From NCBI RefSeq assembly GCF_006438875.1, contig NZ_RCZH01000003.1, positions 62,937-126,936 of the forward strand: DNA of 64,000 nucleotides, in the 5' to 3' direction. The translations under genes and the position numbers were made by a program. Positions 25,554-35,058 of the stretch are shown piece after piece. Each line of letters begins with the position of its first letter. Position 1 is the first letter of the stretch. The notes under the pieces were generated by a model. It made no database searches. It was not told the origin of the DNA and worked only from the letters and a program-made list of their open reading frames with translations. Origin of the DNA: Flavobacterium pectinovorum. Lineage in GTDB: Bacteria; Bacteroidota; Bacteroidia; Flavobacteriales; Flavobacteriaceae.

Positions 25554-27767
25554 TTATTTTTGGTATAATTCTATTTCATCTAACATGACCATTGGTTTTT
25601 TGTTTTTGCGTTTTCTCCAAACCGGTATTTCTGCTTGGTTTTCTATAATCACTTCTACTTTGACAAAACTACTAAAGCTTTGATTCTTAAGTTCCCATGA
25701 TTTTGTTGTAATTTCGTTGTTTTCTGTTAAAATTTCAAAATCCTCTTCTTTTATAAGATTCCATTTTTGATTTTTAAAGCCATATACTTTTATTTTTTTT
25801 GGAGTAAAAATCCAATGTCTCTGATCGCTTAAAAAATTTATTCTTAAAGTATTAAAGTTTAAGTTTTTTGTTTCAATTTCAATTTCCGGATTGTTTTCAT
25901 ACCAGCCAATCCAGTTAATATTGAAATCTTTATAACCGCGATTTCCGTCCACTAAACTGTAGCTTCCTTTGCCTTTAAACTCATTTGAAGGTTGTGTAAT
26001 AAAATTTACTTTTAAATCTTCTCCTAAATGAGTTGTGGTATTTTTACAGATTTCTAACCATTCTTTGTAATAATTATCGGGTGAAAGTCCGCCTTCACTT
26101 AATTCATAAATTCCTAACGCATTGCAGGTTTTGGAGAATTTCAAAACTCTTTCCGTTAGACCTTCACGTACTTCTTTTTCTCCTTTATTATTTACGATAA
26201 ACATTCCATGTTGGTTTTTTCCATAAAATTTAGATTGCTCAAAATAAGCAAATTCTAAAGCTAATCTTAGTTTTTGAATTCTCAGGTTTAAAACCGAATC
26301 GGCTTCAACAGCACTCGATGCCTGTTCCAGCAATTTATCATATTGATCCATTGCTTCTGGCGTTAGAAAAGTATTTCGGGCTTGAACCGGACCATCATAA
26401 ATGTCCAGATTGCTATTGCTTTTATTTTGATAATTGGCTAAAAGATTCAGGTATTTTTCAATAAACGGTGCAGCTTTGCCATAAAATCCTCTTAAGAAAT
26501 CAGCAGTTGTGGCTTCAAGATCGATGTCAGTATTCCACATTAATTTAGCCAAAAGATATTGTCTCAATTCTGAGAAATCTCCCGGAACATCAGCATATCC
26601 CTGAGCAAACATTCCTTTTACTTTATTCTTTTTAAAGAATTTGTAATTGCTCTGAAAAGGTTCCAGATTAGGAAACGGTGACATATAATTTGAAAACTGT
26701 ACCGTATAATCCCATAAAAATAAATGCGGAGAAGCAGTACTCCAGTTTTCAAGTGTTTTTACAAATGTTGGCGAGTTTTGAGCCGTAATTGCTTTTCCCC
26801 GATTCAATTCAATCGGACAAAATATTGTATAGATATTTGGTTCGATCTTAATATTTACGGGCGGTTTAAGCGTATGAAGATAGGCGAGTGTTGTAATTTT
26901 TGTTTTTGGAAAATGAGATGCAATTTTATTTAGAAAATAATATAATGAACCTTGAGGACCGCCATATTTTTGGTTTATTTTTCGGCATTCAGTACATTCG
27001 CAATAAACCACATCGTCGTTTTGACTTACAGAATAAAATTGTACGTTTGGGGTTTCGGCAATAATTTTAGCCATTTTTTTCTCCACCAAATCTACCACAG
27101 TATCATTGGTCATACATAATGATTCTCCATTTCGTTCGCCTTCGTACAAAGCAAAAAGCTTCGGATTACTTTTAAAATATTCTTTTGCCGGAATAAGTAC
27201 GGTAAAAGAATGTCCCCAAATACCAAAATCATCTACTTGCCAATCGAGTTTGTGCCAATCTCTAAAGTCTTCATCATAACAATCCGGATAAAACAATGCT
27301 CTGTAATCAAAGGATGGCTGCTCCAATTTTTTTGTATTTTTTGCAAAAGTGACTTGTGTTATGTTGGGAATATAGGTTTCTGCAGCAGTAAATTTTCTAA
27401 ACTCCCAGATTTCAAGTAAACTGTAAACAGCATAACGAAGGTATTTTTGATTTGGAGCAATTAAATAAATTGATTTTGTGTCGCTTTTGATAATGAACTC
27501 ATTGGCTTTTAGGTTTTCAGTACTTGAAATTTCTAAAATTATTTCTGACGAATTATTGTCTTTTTTACTTTCTGATGTAATTTCAAAAGGTTTTTTAAAA
27601 GCTTTATCCAGATATATTTTCAAAATTTTTGCTGCTTTCTCAGTATTTTCAGAAGCAGTAACAATTTTATTTTTTTCAGTTATAACGATTTCAGATTGTG
27701 CCATCATATGGAAGGTAAACAGGAAAAAAAAGAAGAATTGGATATAAATGTGATGCTTTTTTTTCAT
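25554..27767 (-). CDS. Secreted DUF4838 glycosidase-like protein
   Basis: 737 residues with a signal peptide (about 1-23, ending MMAQS), a GH67/GH20-like N-terminal alpha/beta domain (about 25-130), a DUF4838 core (about 150-560, with NDDVVYCECTECRKINQ and FLWDYTVQFSNYM), and a C-terminal galactose-binding-like beta-sandwich (about 605-735). Such architecture suggests an exo-type glycoside hydrolase; the CxxC (YCECTEC) may bind metal. In the operon it could trim or process the polymer made by the glycosyltransferase, as PgaB or PelA do. Activity is inferred. Confidence 0.8.
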   Translation of the reverse strand: MKKKHHIYIQFFFFFLFTFHMMAQSEIVITEKNKIVTASENTEKAAKILKIYLDKAFKKPFEITSESKKDNNSSEIILEISSTENLKANEFIIKSDTKSIYLIAPNQKYLRYAVYSLLEIWEFRKFTAAETYIPNITQVTFAKNTKKLEQPSFDYRALFYPDCYDEDFRDWHKLDWQVDDFGIWGHSFTVLIPAKEYFKSNPKLFALYEGERNGESLCMTNDTVVDLVEKKMAKIIAETPNVQFYSVSQNDDVVYCECTECRKINQKYGGPQGSLYYFLNKIASHFPKTKITTLAYLHTLKPPVNIKIEPNIYTIFCPIELNRGKAITAQNSPTFVKTLENWSTASPHLFLWDYTVQFSNYMSPFPNLEPFQSNYKFFKKNKVKGMFAQGYADVPGDFSELRQYLLAKLMWNTDIDLEATTADFLRGFYGKAAPFIEKYLNLLANYQNKSNSNLDIYDGPVQARNTFLTPEAMDQYDKLLEQASSAVEADSVLNLRIQKLRLALEFAYFEQSKFYGKNQHGMFIVNNKGEKEVREGLTERVLKFSKTCNALGIYELSEGGLSPDNYYKEWLEICKNTTTHLGEDLKVNFITQPSNEFKGKGSYSLVDGNRGYKDFNINWIGWYENNPEIEIETKNLNFNTLRINFLSDQRHWIFTPKKIKVYGFKNQKWNLIKEEDFEILTENNEITTKSWELKNQSFSSFVKVEVIIENQAEIPVWRKRKNKKPMVMLDEIELYQK

Positions 27768-27772
27768 GATAT

Positions 27773-29038
27773 TTAAAATTTATATTGCAATAAAACCGCG
27801 AAATCAAGTTCGGTTTGGAATTTGTTTGTGGTATATTCCTGCTCATTATCTGTGATTAGAAATCCAAAGATATAGTGGCTTTTTATTAGTTTATAAAATC
27901 CTGCACTTATTCTATAAGAGTTTAATGATTTTCTCGTATCATATTCTGCAGACCTGGTTCTATCATCTGGTGAAGTTCCGTAGCCTGCGATTACAGTCAC
28001 ATAATCAAACTTTGTTTTATAATAATAGCGAGATGTTAGAGTAAATGACGGACTATCTTTTTGGATGTATGATCTTAAATTAATCCAGTAAGAACCCAGA
28101 TATTTCCCTATTCCCACATTTAAGGTTTTTAAATCGCTATTATCCTGCATTACGATATATCGAACTCCTAAATCTGCTTCCCAGCCTTTATTGAAATTCT
28201 GAAAGTACGAATAACCCAATCTCCATTCCGGAAAAGCGCTGTCTTTACTATAGGCAATGTCAATATAATGGTAGTTATTTTTTTTGGCAAAAAGATAAGA
28301 TTCAACTTCAAACTGAAGCCCGCTTGCCATAACCAAATCAGACGAAAGTCTTTTGGCATAACTAACTCTGCCAATCAGACTTCCCCAAGTACGTTGTCGC
28401 ATATAATCGGCGCTGGCTAAGTGCCACGGACCAACTCCGTCACGATCAATTGTAGTCAGGTTGTAATAAGTACCTACACGATCAATGTTAGTTTTACTAT
28501 ACAATTCGAAAAGGCGCTGCTCTATATCCGGATCATGCGGGAATTTTGCTCTGATCGATTTAAGATATTTGGCTTCATTCTGAGTGTCATTTTGCAGCGC
28601 ATAAATAGCAATTCTTTTAAGTCTGAAAGATTTACTGTCAGGATATAAATCAATTGCTTTATAGGTTACAGTTAGCGCTTCATCATAATTTTTATCCTCT
28701 AGATCCATATTTATAAGGTAGAGAAAAGCGTCTTCGTATCTTGGATTTTTATCGATTACATAATTGTAATAGAATCGGGCGCTGTCTTTTTGTTTTAGCA
28801 GATCGTAATTTCTGCCTAAAGCCAGATGAAAATCAATATAATCCGGCGCTAGTTTTTTTCCTAATAAAGCTCTTTGAATATTGAGTTTATAATCAGGATG
28901 TGTACTTTTCATGTCCTTCATCACAACGGTTAAAAGACTGTCTGTGTCAATTTTTCTTTGTGCTTTAATTGTTTGATTTGAAAATAAAAACAAACAGAAA
29001 AGTAGCTTAGCTATATTTATAGGTTTACAATATTTCAT
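27773..29038 (-). CDS. TPR plus YaiO-type outer-membrane beta-barrel protein
   Basis: About 421 residues from the ATG at 29038, which gives a good signal peptide (MKYCKPINIAKLLFCLFLFS, ending IKAQ); a frame start at 29068 would overlap the upstream gene by 23 bases. TPR helices occupy about 40-175 (LGRNYDLLKQKDSARFYYNY, shown in part). A YaiO-like barrel follows (about 185-421), ending in the aromatic-rich VLLQYKF. TPR-plus-barrel is the layout of exopolysaccharide exporters such as PgaA and BcsC. It lies 7 bases after the glycosyltransferase and 5 before DUF4838. Confidence 0.85.
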   Translation of the reverse strand: MKYCKPINIAKLLFCLFLFSNQTIKAQRKIDTDSLLTVVMKDMKSTHPDYKLNIQRALLGKKLAPDYIDFHLALGRNYDLLKQKDSARFYYNYVIDKNPRYEDAFLYLINMDLEDKNYDEALTVTYKAIDLYPDSKSFRLKRIAIYALQNDTQNEAKYLKSIRAKFPHDPDIEQRLFELYSKTNIDRVGTYYNLTTIDRDGVGPWHLASADYMRQRTWGSLIGRVSYAKRLSSDLVMASGLQFEVESYLFAKKNNYHYIDIAYSKDSAFPEWRLGYSYFQNFNKGWEADLGVRYIVMQDNSDLKTLNVGIGKYLGSYWINLRSYIQKDSPSFTLTSRYYYKTKFDYVTVIAGYGTSPDDRTRSAEYDTRKSLNSYRISAGFYKLIKSHYIFGFLITDNEQEYTTNKFQTELDFAVLLQYKF

Positions 29039-29045
29039 AATCAAA

Positions 29046-30482
29046 TTATTTTTTAGAAGGTGATTCAAAACCTTTGCGAACCATAACGCCCCATTTTTGT
29101 TCTTTTTTTCTAAAGAAATGCCAATATCCTTTTAGCGATGCATAAACCGTAATGGGATGAAACACAAAAGGCTCAATAATTGCCATTCCAACAAGCGTAA
29201 TCAGCTCTTTGTAACTGGCATAACTCTTATAAAGCACTTCGTCAATTAAGATTGATATTATGGTTATTGACAAATAAAACAGATAAACTAATGCGCTAAT
29301 TAGAAATAGATATTGAAAGTTTATTATACCAAACACAAAACTTGCAACTAAAGTAATTATACCTATAAATTCAATAATAGGCACCAGAAATTCAAAACTA
29401 AAAAAGAATGGTAAAACTACAAATGCTGTTCGGCCATATTTGGGATTTAAAAACATTTTCCTGTGCAGATACAAGGTTTGTATCAATCCTCTTGCCCAAC
29501 GAACGCGCTGCCTCAAGAATATTTCTCTGCTGCTTGGAACTTCTGTCCAGCAAAGTGATTCCGGAATATATTTTATCAAAAATTTTTCATTTGTATCATG
29601 CATGTATTTTCTCATTCTTGTAATGAGTTCCATGTCTTCGCCTAAGGATTGATGCCAGTATCCGCCGGCTTTTATAACAATATCTTTGTCAAACATTCCA
29701 AGACCGCCGGAAACGAGTAATAATCCATTTATTTGACTCCAGGCCATTCTTCCAAATAAAAATGATCGAACATATTCTAATTCCTGAAACCTCGGATACC
29801 ATTCTTTAGGATAATGCACTTTGTACAAAAAGCCTTCTTTTATATCGCATGAATTTGAAATTCTGATTCCTGCGCCCGTTGCAATAACACGGATTTCGTT
29901 TTCCATAAATGGTTTTGCCAGTTTCAAAATAGTATTACTTTTTAAGATACAATCGACATCTGTACATAAAAACAAAGGATATTGCGAGGAGTTTATTCCT
30001 GCATTTGAGGCGTCTGCTTTACTTTTTCCATTTACTTTATCAACAATAAGCAATCTTGAATAAACGGGATTTGTTGATTTATAGTGCCCGCGAACAGGTT
30101 GTGTGACGATTTTTTCCTGATAGTAAAAGTCAATTTTTACCAAATCAAATTCGGATATTAATTTTTCTAAAGTATTGTCAGAACTTCCATCATTTACGAT
30201 AATGATTTCAAATTTTGGATACGTTAGCGAAAGAAGCGATTTTACATTGTACACAATATTTACACCTTCGTTAAATGCCGGAGCTACAATGGAAACACCC
30301 AATATATGATTGGACCGAATTAGGACTTCTTCTTCCAGATATTTTTGATATTTTAAATGTTTTATAATGGCCCAATATGATAGAATGGATAGAGCTATAT
30401 AAAATAAGATATAACCAATAGAAAAACAGGCTACAAAAACATCATAAACACGAATAAGATAAGATAGAAAATCATGTATCAT
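29046..30482 (-). CDS. Processive family 2 membrane glycosyltransferase
   Basis: 478 residues, polysaccharide synthase type. An N-terminal helix (about 18-42) precedes the GT2 domain with VNDGSSDN (Asp98), the metal-binding TDVDC (Asp175, Asp177), GEDME (Asp283, the likely base) and QRVRW (325-329), the Q/RxxRW signature of processive synthases such as PgaC, BcsA and HasA. Several C-terminal helices (about 345-425) form the channel. It overlaps the HEAT-repeat gene by 4 bases, so they are translationally coupled. The sugar is not predictable; beta-linked hexose or hexosamine is likely. Confidence 0.92.
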   Translation of the reverse strand: MIHDFLSYLIRVYDVFVACFSIGYILFYIALSILSYWAIIKHLKYQKYLEEEVLIRSNHILGVSIVAPAFNEGVNIVYNVKSLLSLTYPKFEIIIVNDGSSDNTLEKLISEFDLVKIDFYYQEKIVTQPVRGHYKSTNPVYSRLLIVDKVNGKSKADASNAGINSSQYPLFLCTDVDCILKSNTILKLAKPFMENEIRVIATGAGIRISNSCDIKEGFLYKVHYPKEWYPRFQELEYVRSFLFGRMAWSQINGLLLVSGGLGMFDKDIVIKAGGYWHQSLGEDMELITRMRKYMHDTNEKFLIKYIPESLCWTEVPSSREIFLRQRVRWARGLIQTLYLHRKMFLNPKYGRTAFVVLPFFFSFEFLVPIIEFIGIITLVASFVFGIINFQYLFLISALVYLFYLSITIISILIDEVLYKSYASYKELITLVGMAIIEPFVFHPITVYASLKGYWHFFRKKEQKWGVMVRKGFESPSKK

Positions 30483-31540
30483 AGCTGTAATTTTCTAGTG
30501 TGATTAATCATTTTTTGAGTGTCTGGATCGTAACTTCCTAAAACATCAAGACTTATTGAATCAAGATTGTTCAGGCAAAATACCATTTTTAACTTTATAT
30601 CTTTTATCTCCTGTTTTTCAATTTCATTTTTTAAATAGATAATTGTTTTTTCGGAGCCTATAACTGAGAGAGCGTCTAATATTTCGATTTGAATTTCCAC
30701 CGATTCGGTTGGAAAGATTTTAATCAGTTCTTCTTCGGCTTCTTCTAAATATAGATCCTGAATTGCTGTAATAACATCAATTTTTAATGATTTATTTTCA
30801 TGATGCAGCAATTTTATTATTTTGGAGGCTTTATTGGTGTAATTATAAAAAACCATCGTCATAACCGCTAACTTCAGGATAGTTGGATTTTCTGATTCTA
30901 TCCAAAGATCAATTTGAGGCGGAATAGGTATTTTTTCTGAATGCAAAACATCCATTACTTTTATAGTAGTAATTATAGATACCTTAACAGGAAGTTTATT
31001 AATAGCCTGCCAATCTCCCTTTGATAAAGCCAGATAAGCGATATTGGCATTAGACCGAATAATTTTGTCAGGATGATATAAATACTTTCTTATAAGCGAA
31101 ATTCCGGGTCTGTATCCTAATGCCTGAAAATGATAAATACCTTCCCGTTTTTTATATTTTCTAAAATCCCGAATTAAACTTGCTGAGTAATGATTTAAAT
31201 CGAGTTGTTTGTAAATGATCAGGATGTTTTTGGCTGTTTTGCCTTTTAAATTGCTTTTCATTCTGATCATATCCTCAATGAGCATTTCTTTGCACCACGA
31301 GCGATTTATGGGGATTTCAGATTTAAATTGAGCTATTTTATATTTTAAAGTGTTTTTGTCCGGTTTTGATAAAGTGATTTCGGTCAGAAATTTTTCGGAT
31401 TTACGAATAATCAGATGCCTGGAAGGCAAGTTGTATTGATAATAGACTCTATTCAATATTAGAATAATGGCTAAAGATAAGGTTGCAATTGAGAAGGACG
31501 GAATGATATAATATTTTAAATCGAAAATAAAATGTTCCAT
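30479..31540 (-). CDS. Membrane-anchored HEAT-repeat protein
   Basis: 353 residues with one N-terminal helix (about 13-33) and a cytoplasmic all-helical region with HEAT-like repeats, clearest at about 150-320 (SNANIAYLALSKGDW, LKLAVMTMVFYNYTNKASKI, SLKIDVITAIQDLYLEEAEE). HEAT solenoids bind other proteins, so it may dock the receiver or the synthase. It is the first gene of the operon and overlaps the glycosyltransferase by 4 bases. No clear promoter was found in the 72 bases upstream. Confidence 0.8.
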   Translation of the reverse strand: MEHFIFDLKYYIIPSFSIATLSLAIILILNRVYYQYNLPSRHLIIRKSEKFLTEITLSKPDKNTLKYKIAQFKSEIPINRSWCKEMLIEDMIRMKSNLKGKTAKNILIIYKQLDLNHYSASLIRDFRKYKKREGIYHFQALGYRPGISLIRKYLYHPDKIIRSNANIAYLALSKGDWQAINKLPVKVSIITTIKVMDVLHSEKIPIPPQIDLWIESENPTILKLAVMTMVFYNYTNKASKIIKLLHHENKSLKIDVITAIQDLYLEEAEEELIKIFPTESVEIQIEILDALSVIGSEKTIIYLKNEIEKQEIKDIKLKMVFCLNNLDSISLDVLGSYDPDTQKMINHTRKLQL

Positions 31541-31612
31541 ACAAAAGGCTTTTATATGGTAATATTACGAAAAAAAAAGAAGAAAAGCTAATGAAATCTC
31601 TTGCTTTTGAGG

Positions 31613-32377
31613 CTAAAATCCTTCAAATACGCCCAGTCCAAAAAGTGCAAAATCATATTTTACAGGATCTTTTGAATCCATCTCTCTAAGTTTTAAATCT
31701 AATTCGGCTAATGCTTTTCCGTCATTTTGCTTTCGCGTAAGCAAACCGAGTTTTCGGGCAACATTTCCGGAATGTACATCCAGCGGACATGATAATGCAG
31801 CTGGCGAAATGGTTTTCCAAATACCTAAATCAACACCTTTTGTATCCTGACGAACCATCCAGCGCAAATACATATTGATTCTTTTTGCTGCCGAATTGTT
31901 TAAAGGATCTGAAATATGTTTTTGAGTTCGCGGTAAATGATCGATTTCAAAAAAGATCTTTTTAAATTCACTGATGCTTTTTTGCAAACTGTCTGCTTCC
32001 TGATGTTTGGCAAAAACGGCTTCCAGACCATTATGATTTTGGTAAATATGCTTTAATCCTTTTATAAAGCCTCCAAAATCTTTTCCGTTAAAAGTACGAT
32101 GAACAAAGTTCTCTAACCTTTCTAAATCTTCATCAGAATGGGACATGATAAAATCATAAGGTGTATTACCCATTAATTCCATCATTTGATGCGAATTTTT
32201 AATAATCATTTTACGATTTCCCCAGGCAATTGTAGCACTTAAGAAACCAGCGATTTCAATGTCTTCTTTTTGAGTAAACAAATGCGGAATCTGTACAGGA
32301 TCACTTTCGATAAAATCCTGATTGTTATATTGAACGACTTTTTCGTCGAGGAAATCCTTTAGTTCTGATTTATTCAT
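31613..32377 (-). CDS. TIGR02757/DUF2400 family protein
   Basis: 254 residues, member of the TIGR02757 family, near-universal in Bacteroidota and of unproven function. Conserved features: ATIAWGNRKMI near the N-terminus, PYDFIMSH, RINMYLRWMVRQD (a basic stretch), GIWKTISPAALSCPLDVHSGN and ALFGLGVFEGF at the C-terminus. The helical core and the late PLDVHSGNVAR resemble HhH glycosylase-like folds, which is inference. It lies between a dispersed repeat element and the HEAT gene. Confidence 0.85.
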   Translation of the reverse strand: MNKSELKDFLDEKVVQYNNQDFIESDPVQIPHLFTQKEDIEIAGFLSATIAWGNRKMIIKNSHQMMELMGNTPYDFIMSHSDEDLERLENFVHRTFNGKDFGGFIKGLKHIYQNHNGLEAVFAKHQEADSLQKSISEFKKIFFEIDHLPRTQKHISDPLNNSAAKRINMYLRWMVRQDTKGVDLGIWKTISPAALSCPLDVHSGNVARKLGLLTRKQNDGKALAELDLKLREMDSKDPVKYDFALFGLGVFEGF

Positions 32378-32407
32378 AATTTAATGAAAGGTAATTGTTG
32401 TCGTAAA

Positions 32408-32529
32408 GCCCTAGCCCTGATAGTCCCGAAGCTTCGGGAAAAATCCTTTTGTGTAATGAAATGGAACAAAAGATTGAAACGTATAGCAGGACTCGAGCGA
32501 GAGCGAACTGATGAAGTAAATAGCTCCTA
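32408..32529 (-). repeat. Structured dispersed element, copy 1
   Basis: Reads on the minus strand from TAGGAGCT (overlapping the stop codon of the ABC gene) through TCCTGCT and CAATCTTTTGT to ACAAAAGGATTT and ATCAGGGCTAG. CTTTTGT pairs with ACAAAAG; TCCCGAAGCTTCGGGA forms an extra palindrome. Related copies at 37383-37465 and 62229-62320 share the ends but have different stem sequence. Confidence 0.75.
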
Positions 32530-33192
32530 ATTACTAATTAAACCATCGACCATAACTAATTTTCTATCCGCCATATTTGCCAGATCTTCGTTGTGGGTAA
32601 CGATCACGAAAGTCTGTCCAAATTCGTCACGAAGCTGGAAGAATAATTGATGTAAATTCTCGGCAGAATGCGTGTCCAGATTTCCGGAAGGTTCATCGGC
32701 AAAAATAACATCCGGTTTATTGATTAGCGCTCTTGCCACGGCAACACGTTGTTGTTCTCCGCCTGAAAGTTCGTTTGGCTTGTGATTAATTCTATGAGAT
32801 AATCCTAAAAAATCCAGTAATTTTTTTGCTTCTGCTTCGGTTTCTGAAGGTTTTTTGCCCGCAATATAGGCAGGAATACAAACATTTTCTAAAGCTGTAA
32901 ACTCTGGTAAAAGCTGATGAAACTGAAAAATGAAACCTAAATTTAAGTTTCTGAATTTTGATAACGCTTTATCATTAAACCCCAAAACATTCTGACCATT
33001 AATGGTTAAAGAACTTTCGGTGTCAGATTTTGAAGGTTTATCGAGTGTTCCTAAAATATGCAATAAAGTTGTTTTTCCGGCACCGGAAGCGCCAACAATC
33101 GAAACAATTTCTCCTTTTTTAATATGCAAATCAACTCCTTTAAGAACTTCGAGTTGGTCGTAGAATTTATGTATATTTTTTGCGTGTATCAT
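32527..33192 (-). CDS. ABC transporter ATP-binding protein, LolD/MacB type
   Basis: 221 residues from the ATG at 33192 ([11 protein letters not shown]); an extension to 33219 is possible but not family-like. Walker [11 protein letters not shown]-loop in [18 protein letters not shown], signature LSGGEQQR, Walker B VIFADEP and switch His in IVTHNE are all present. The sequence belongs to the group that powers LolCDE lipoprotein release and MacB/FtsE-type complexes. The permease is not adjacent, which is common for lolD in Bacteroidota. Confidence 0.9.
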   Translation of the reverse strand: MIHAKNIHKFYDQLEVLKGVDLHIKKGEIVSIVGASGAGKTTLLHILGTLDKPSKSDTESSLTINGQNVLGFNDKALSKFRNLNLGFIFQFHQLLPEFTALENVCIPAYIAGKKPSETEAEAKKLLDFLGLSHRINHKPNELSGGEQQRVAVARALINKPDVIFADEPSGNLDTHSAENLHQLFFQLRDEFGQTFVIVTHNEDLANMADRKLVMVDGLISN

Positions 33193-33325
33193 TTTGAAAC
33201 TGTTTCTACAAAGAAACAAAGATTCTCCCGATATAAAAATGGGTTGTAACAGAAATTTAAGAAGAAAACGATATAAATGATTATTGGATTTTTTATTTTA
33301 CATTTATGTTAAAGTAGAAAAAAAA

Positions 33326-34051
33326 ATGAAATTAAAACTTGGACTTCTGATATTGATAATAGTTGCCTTTGCAGTTTTTATCAATGCAAAGGTATATTCT
33401 GAAGATCCGTTTGTGGTATATAAAGTAGATCTCAAAAAACAAGATCTAAAATTGTACTGGAAGAATGAATCCGGACAAAATTTTGGAAGTATTCTAAATT
33501 TGAAAAATTGGATAGAAAAGAATAATTTATCACTAAGTTTTGCGATGAATGCCGGAATGTATAAAAAAGACAATTCGCCGCAAGGTCTCTATATCGAAAA
33601 AAAGAAAGTTTTATCTCCACTAGATACAACTAAAGCAGAAGGGAATTTTTATCTAAAACCTAACGGAGTATTTTATTTAACAACCGGAAAAAGGGCAGAA
33701 ATTTGTACAACTGAAAAATTTAAAAATAACGGAAAAATAGAATATGCAACGCAATCCGGACCAATGTTGGTGATCGATGGCGAAATTCATCCGGATTTTA
33801 GAGAAGGTTCAGCTAATTTAAATATTCGAAATGGAGTTGGGATTTTGGCGGATGGAAAAGTAGTTTTTGTGTTGTCTAAAGAGGAAGTTAATTTCTATGA
33901 TTTTGCAAGTTATTTTAAAAGTTTAGGATGTAAAAATGCTTTGTATCTCGATGGATTTGTATCACGCGCATATGTTCCGTCAGAAAACTGGATTCAGACT
34001 GATGGTAATTTTGGCGTATTATTTGCAGTAACAGGAAAAAAGAAAAACTAG
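33326..34051 (+). CDS. Phosphodiester glycosidase family protein (NAGPA/DUF2233)
   Basis: 241 residues from ATG 33326, which opens a signal-anchor (MKLKLGLLILIIVAFAVFIN); the longer TTG start at 33284 is less likely. The DUF2233/NAGPA core shows FAMNAGMYKKDNSPQGLYIE (about 73-92), ATQSGPMLVIDGEIH and NGVGIL, then ALYLDGFVSRAY with the family's late Asp-Gly. Relatives remove GlcNAc from phosphodiester-linked sugars and act on envelope glycans. Probably periplasmic. Monocistronic, diverging from the ABC gene. Confidence 0.85.
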   Translation: MKLKLGLLILIIVAFAVFINAKVYSEDPFVVYKVDLKKQDLKLYWKNESGQNFGSILNLKNWIEKNNLSLSFAMNAGMYKKDNSPQGLYIEKKKVLSPLDTTKAEGNFYLKPNGVFYLTTGKRAEICTTEKFKNNGKIEYATQSGPMLVIDGEIHPDFREGSANLNIRNGVGILADGKVVFVLSKEEVNFYDFASYFKSLGCKNALYLDGFVSRAYVPSENWIQTDGNFGVLFAVTGKKKN

Positions 34052-34160
34052 TTGGAGTTTTAAAAATCAACATGTTGAAATTAAGTAAGAAAATTATTTT
34101 TAGAAATAAATTACTTTAATGAATTCTTTTTAAATTCGAATAATATCTAAATAGAAGAAG

Positions 34161-34457
34161 ATGCAAGATTTGGAAGTTACAAGCGATGATAGAACCAGGA
34201 AATTACTTTTGGGTTTACTTTTGGACGGAATTGGAATGATTTCGTTCACAATTCCGCTTTTGGGAGAATTCTCAGATGTGATTTGGGCGCCAATTGCGGC
34301 TTTTGTAATGACCAGAATGTACAAAGGCAGAGTTGGAAAAGTGGCGAGTATTTTGACTTTTGTTGAAGAAATATTACCTTTTACAGATGTGATTCCGTCA
34401 TTTACATTGACGTGGATTTATACCTATTATTTTCAAAAATCAGATAGGGAAATTTAG
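34161..34457 (+). CDS. Small membrane protein of unknown function
   Basis: 98 residues with two hydrophobic segments (about 14-36 and 40-52) and a third weaker one near 70-90 (TFTLTWIY region). No motif recognised. Codon use resembles its neighbours. It follows the DUF2233 gene by 109 bases. Confidence 0.6.
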   Translation: MQDLEVTSDDRTRKLLLGLLLDGIGMISFTIPLLGEFSDVIWAPIAAFVMTRMYKGRVGKVASILTFVEEILPFTDVIPSFTLTWIYTYYFQKSDREI

Positions 34458-34563
34458 GATCAAGGGATATTGTTGTGGAAAAATATTAGAAATTAGCTAT
34501 TTGTATTGTAAATAATTTTAACGCAAAGCACGCTAATATTTTATCTAATAGTAGATGCAAAAA

Positions 34564-34613
34564 ACACAAAGTTCGCAAAGCTTTACCTACACAAAGCTTT
34601 GCGAACTCTGTGT
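34564..34613. repeat. Palindromic repeat (GTTCGCAAAGC type)
   Basis: 21-base arms 34564-34584 and 34593-34613 are inverted with one mismatch around 8 bases. It lies in the gap between two convergent genes and could double as a weak terminator; flanks repeat AAAGTTCGC-like words. Confidence 0.75.
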
Positions 34614-34722
34614 TTGTATACGTTTTTATACTTTAAAAAAACTTAGTGTACTTTGTGGTAAAACTCATCCCTGATTTATAGCTCCGGTTTTTGCATTCAT
34701 TCGTTTAATTTGAATTTGGAAT

Positions 34723-35025
34723 TTAGTCTTTAAAGAGAAATCCCAGTCCCATATTTTTAAGCATTTTCTTTTCGAAATTCCAAAAGAAACGGAATTGCCC
34801 AAAAATGGCTCCAATTGCAACTAATAAAACCTGATAAATAGGGAAAATAATCAATAAACGGATTAAAGTAAACCAACTACCAAAGTCTTCTTTGGTAATA
34901 CCAAGCCATACACAAAAAGGTTTAGACAAATACGCAGATGCCGATCCGGTAATGGCAAAAACGGTAAATATAATAATGGCTTGTAGATTTGAGGTGATTC
35001 CCCAACGTTTCTTTAATCTATTCAT
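34723..35025 (-). CDS. Small membrane protein, DUF6787-like
   Basis: 100 residues with two transmembrane helices (about 15-38 and 48-72) and a C-terminal amphipathic stretch (FRFFWNFEKKMLKNMG). Resembles a small flavobacterial family of unknown function, sometimes mislabelled prolipoprotein diacylglyceryl transferase; it is far too short for that enzyme. Paired with the downstream-strand lipoprotein gene 33 bases upstream. Confidence 0.65.
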   Translation of the reverse strand: MNRLKKRWGITSNLQAIIIFTVFAITGSASAYLSKPFCVWLGITKEDFGSWFTLIRLLIIFPIYQVLLVAIGAIFGQFRFFWNFEKKMLKNMGLGFLFKD

Positions 35026-35058
35026 GCTTTATTTATAACAATTACAAATATAGCAAGA

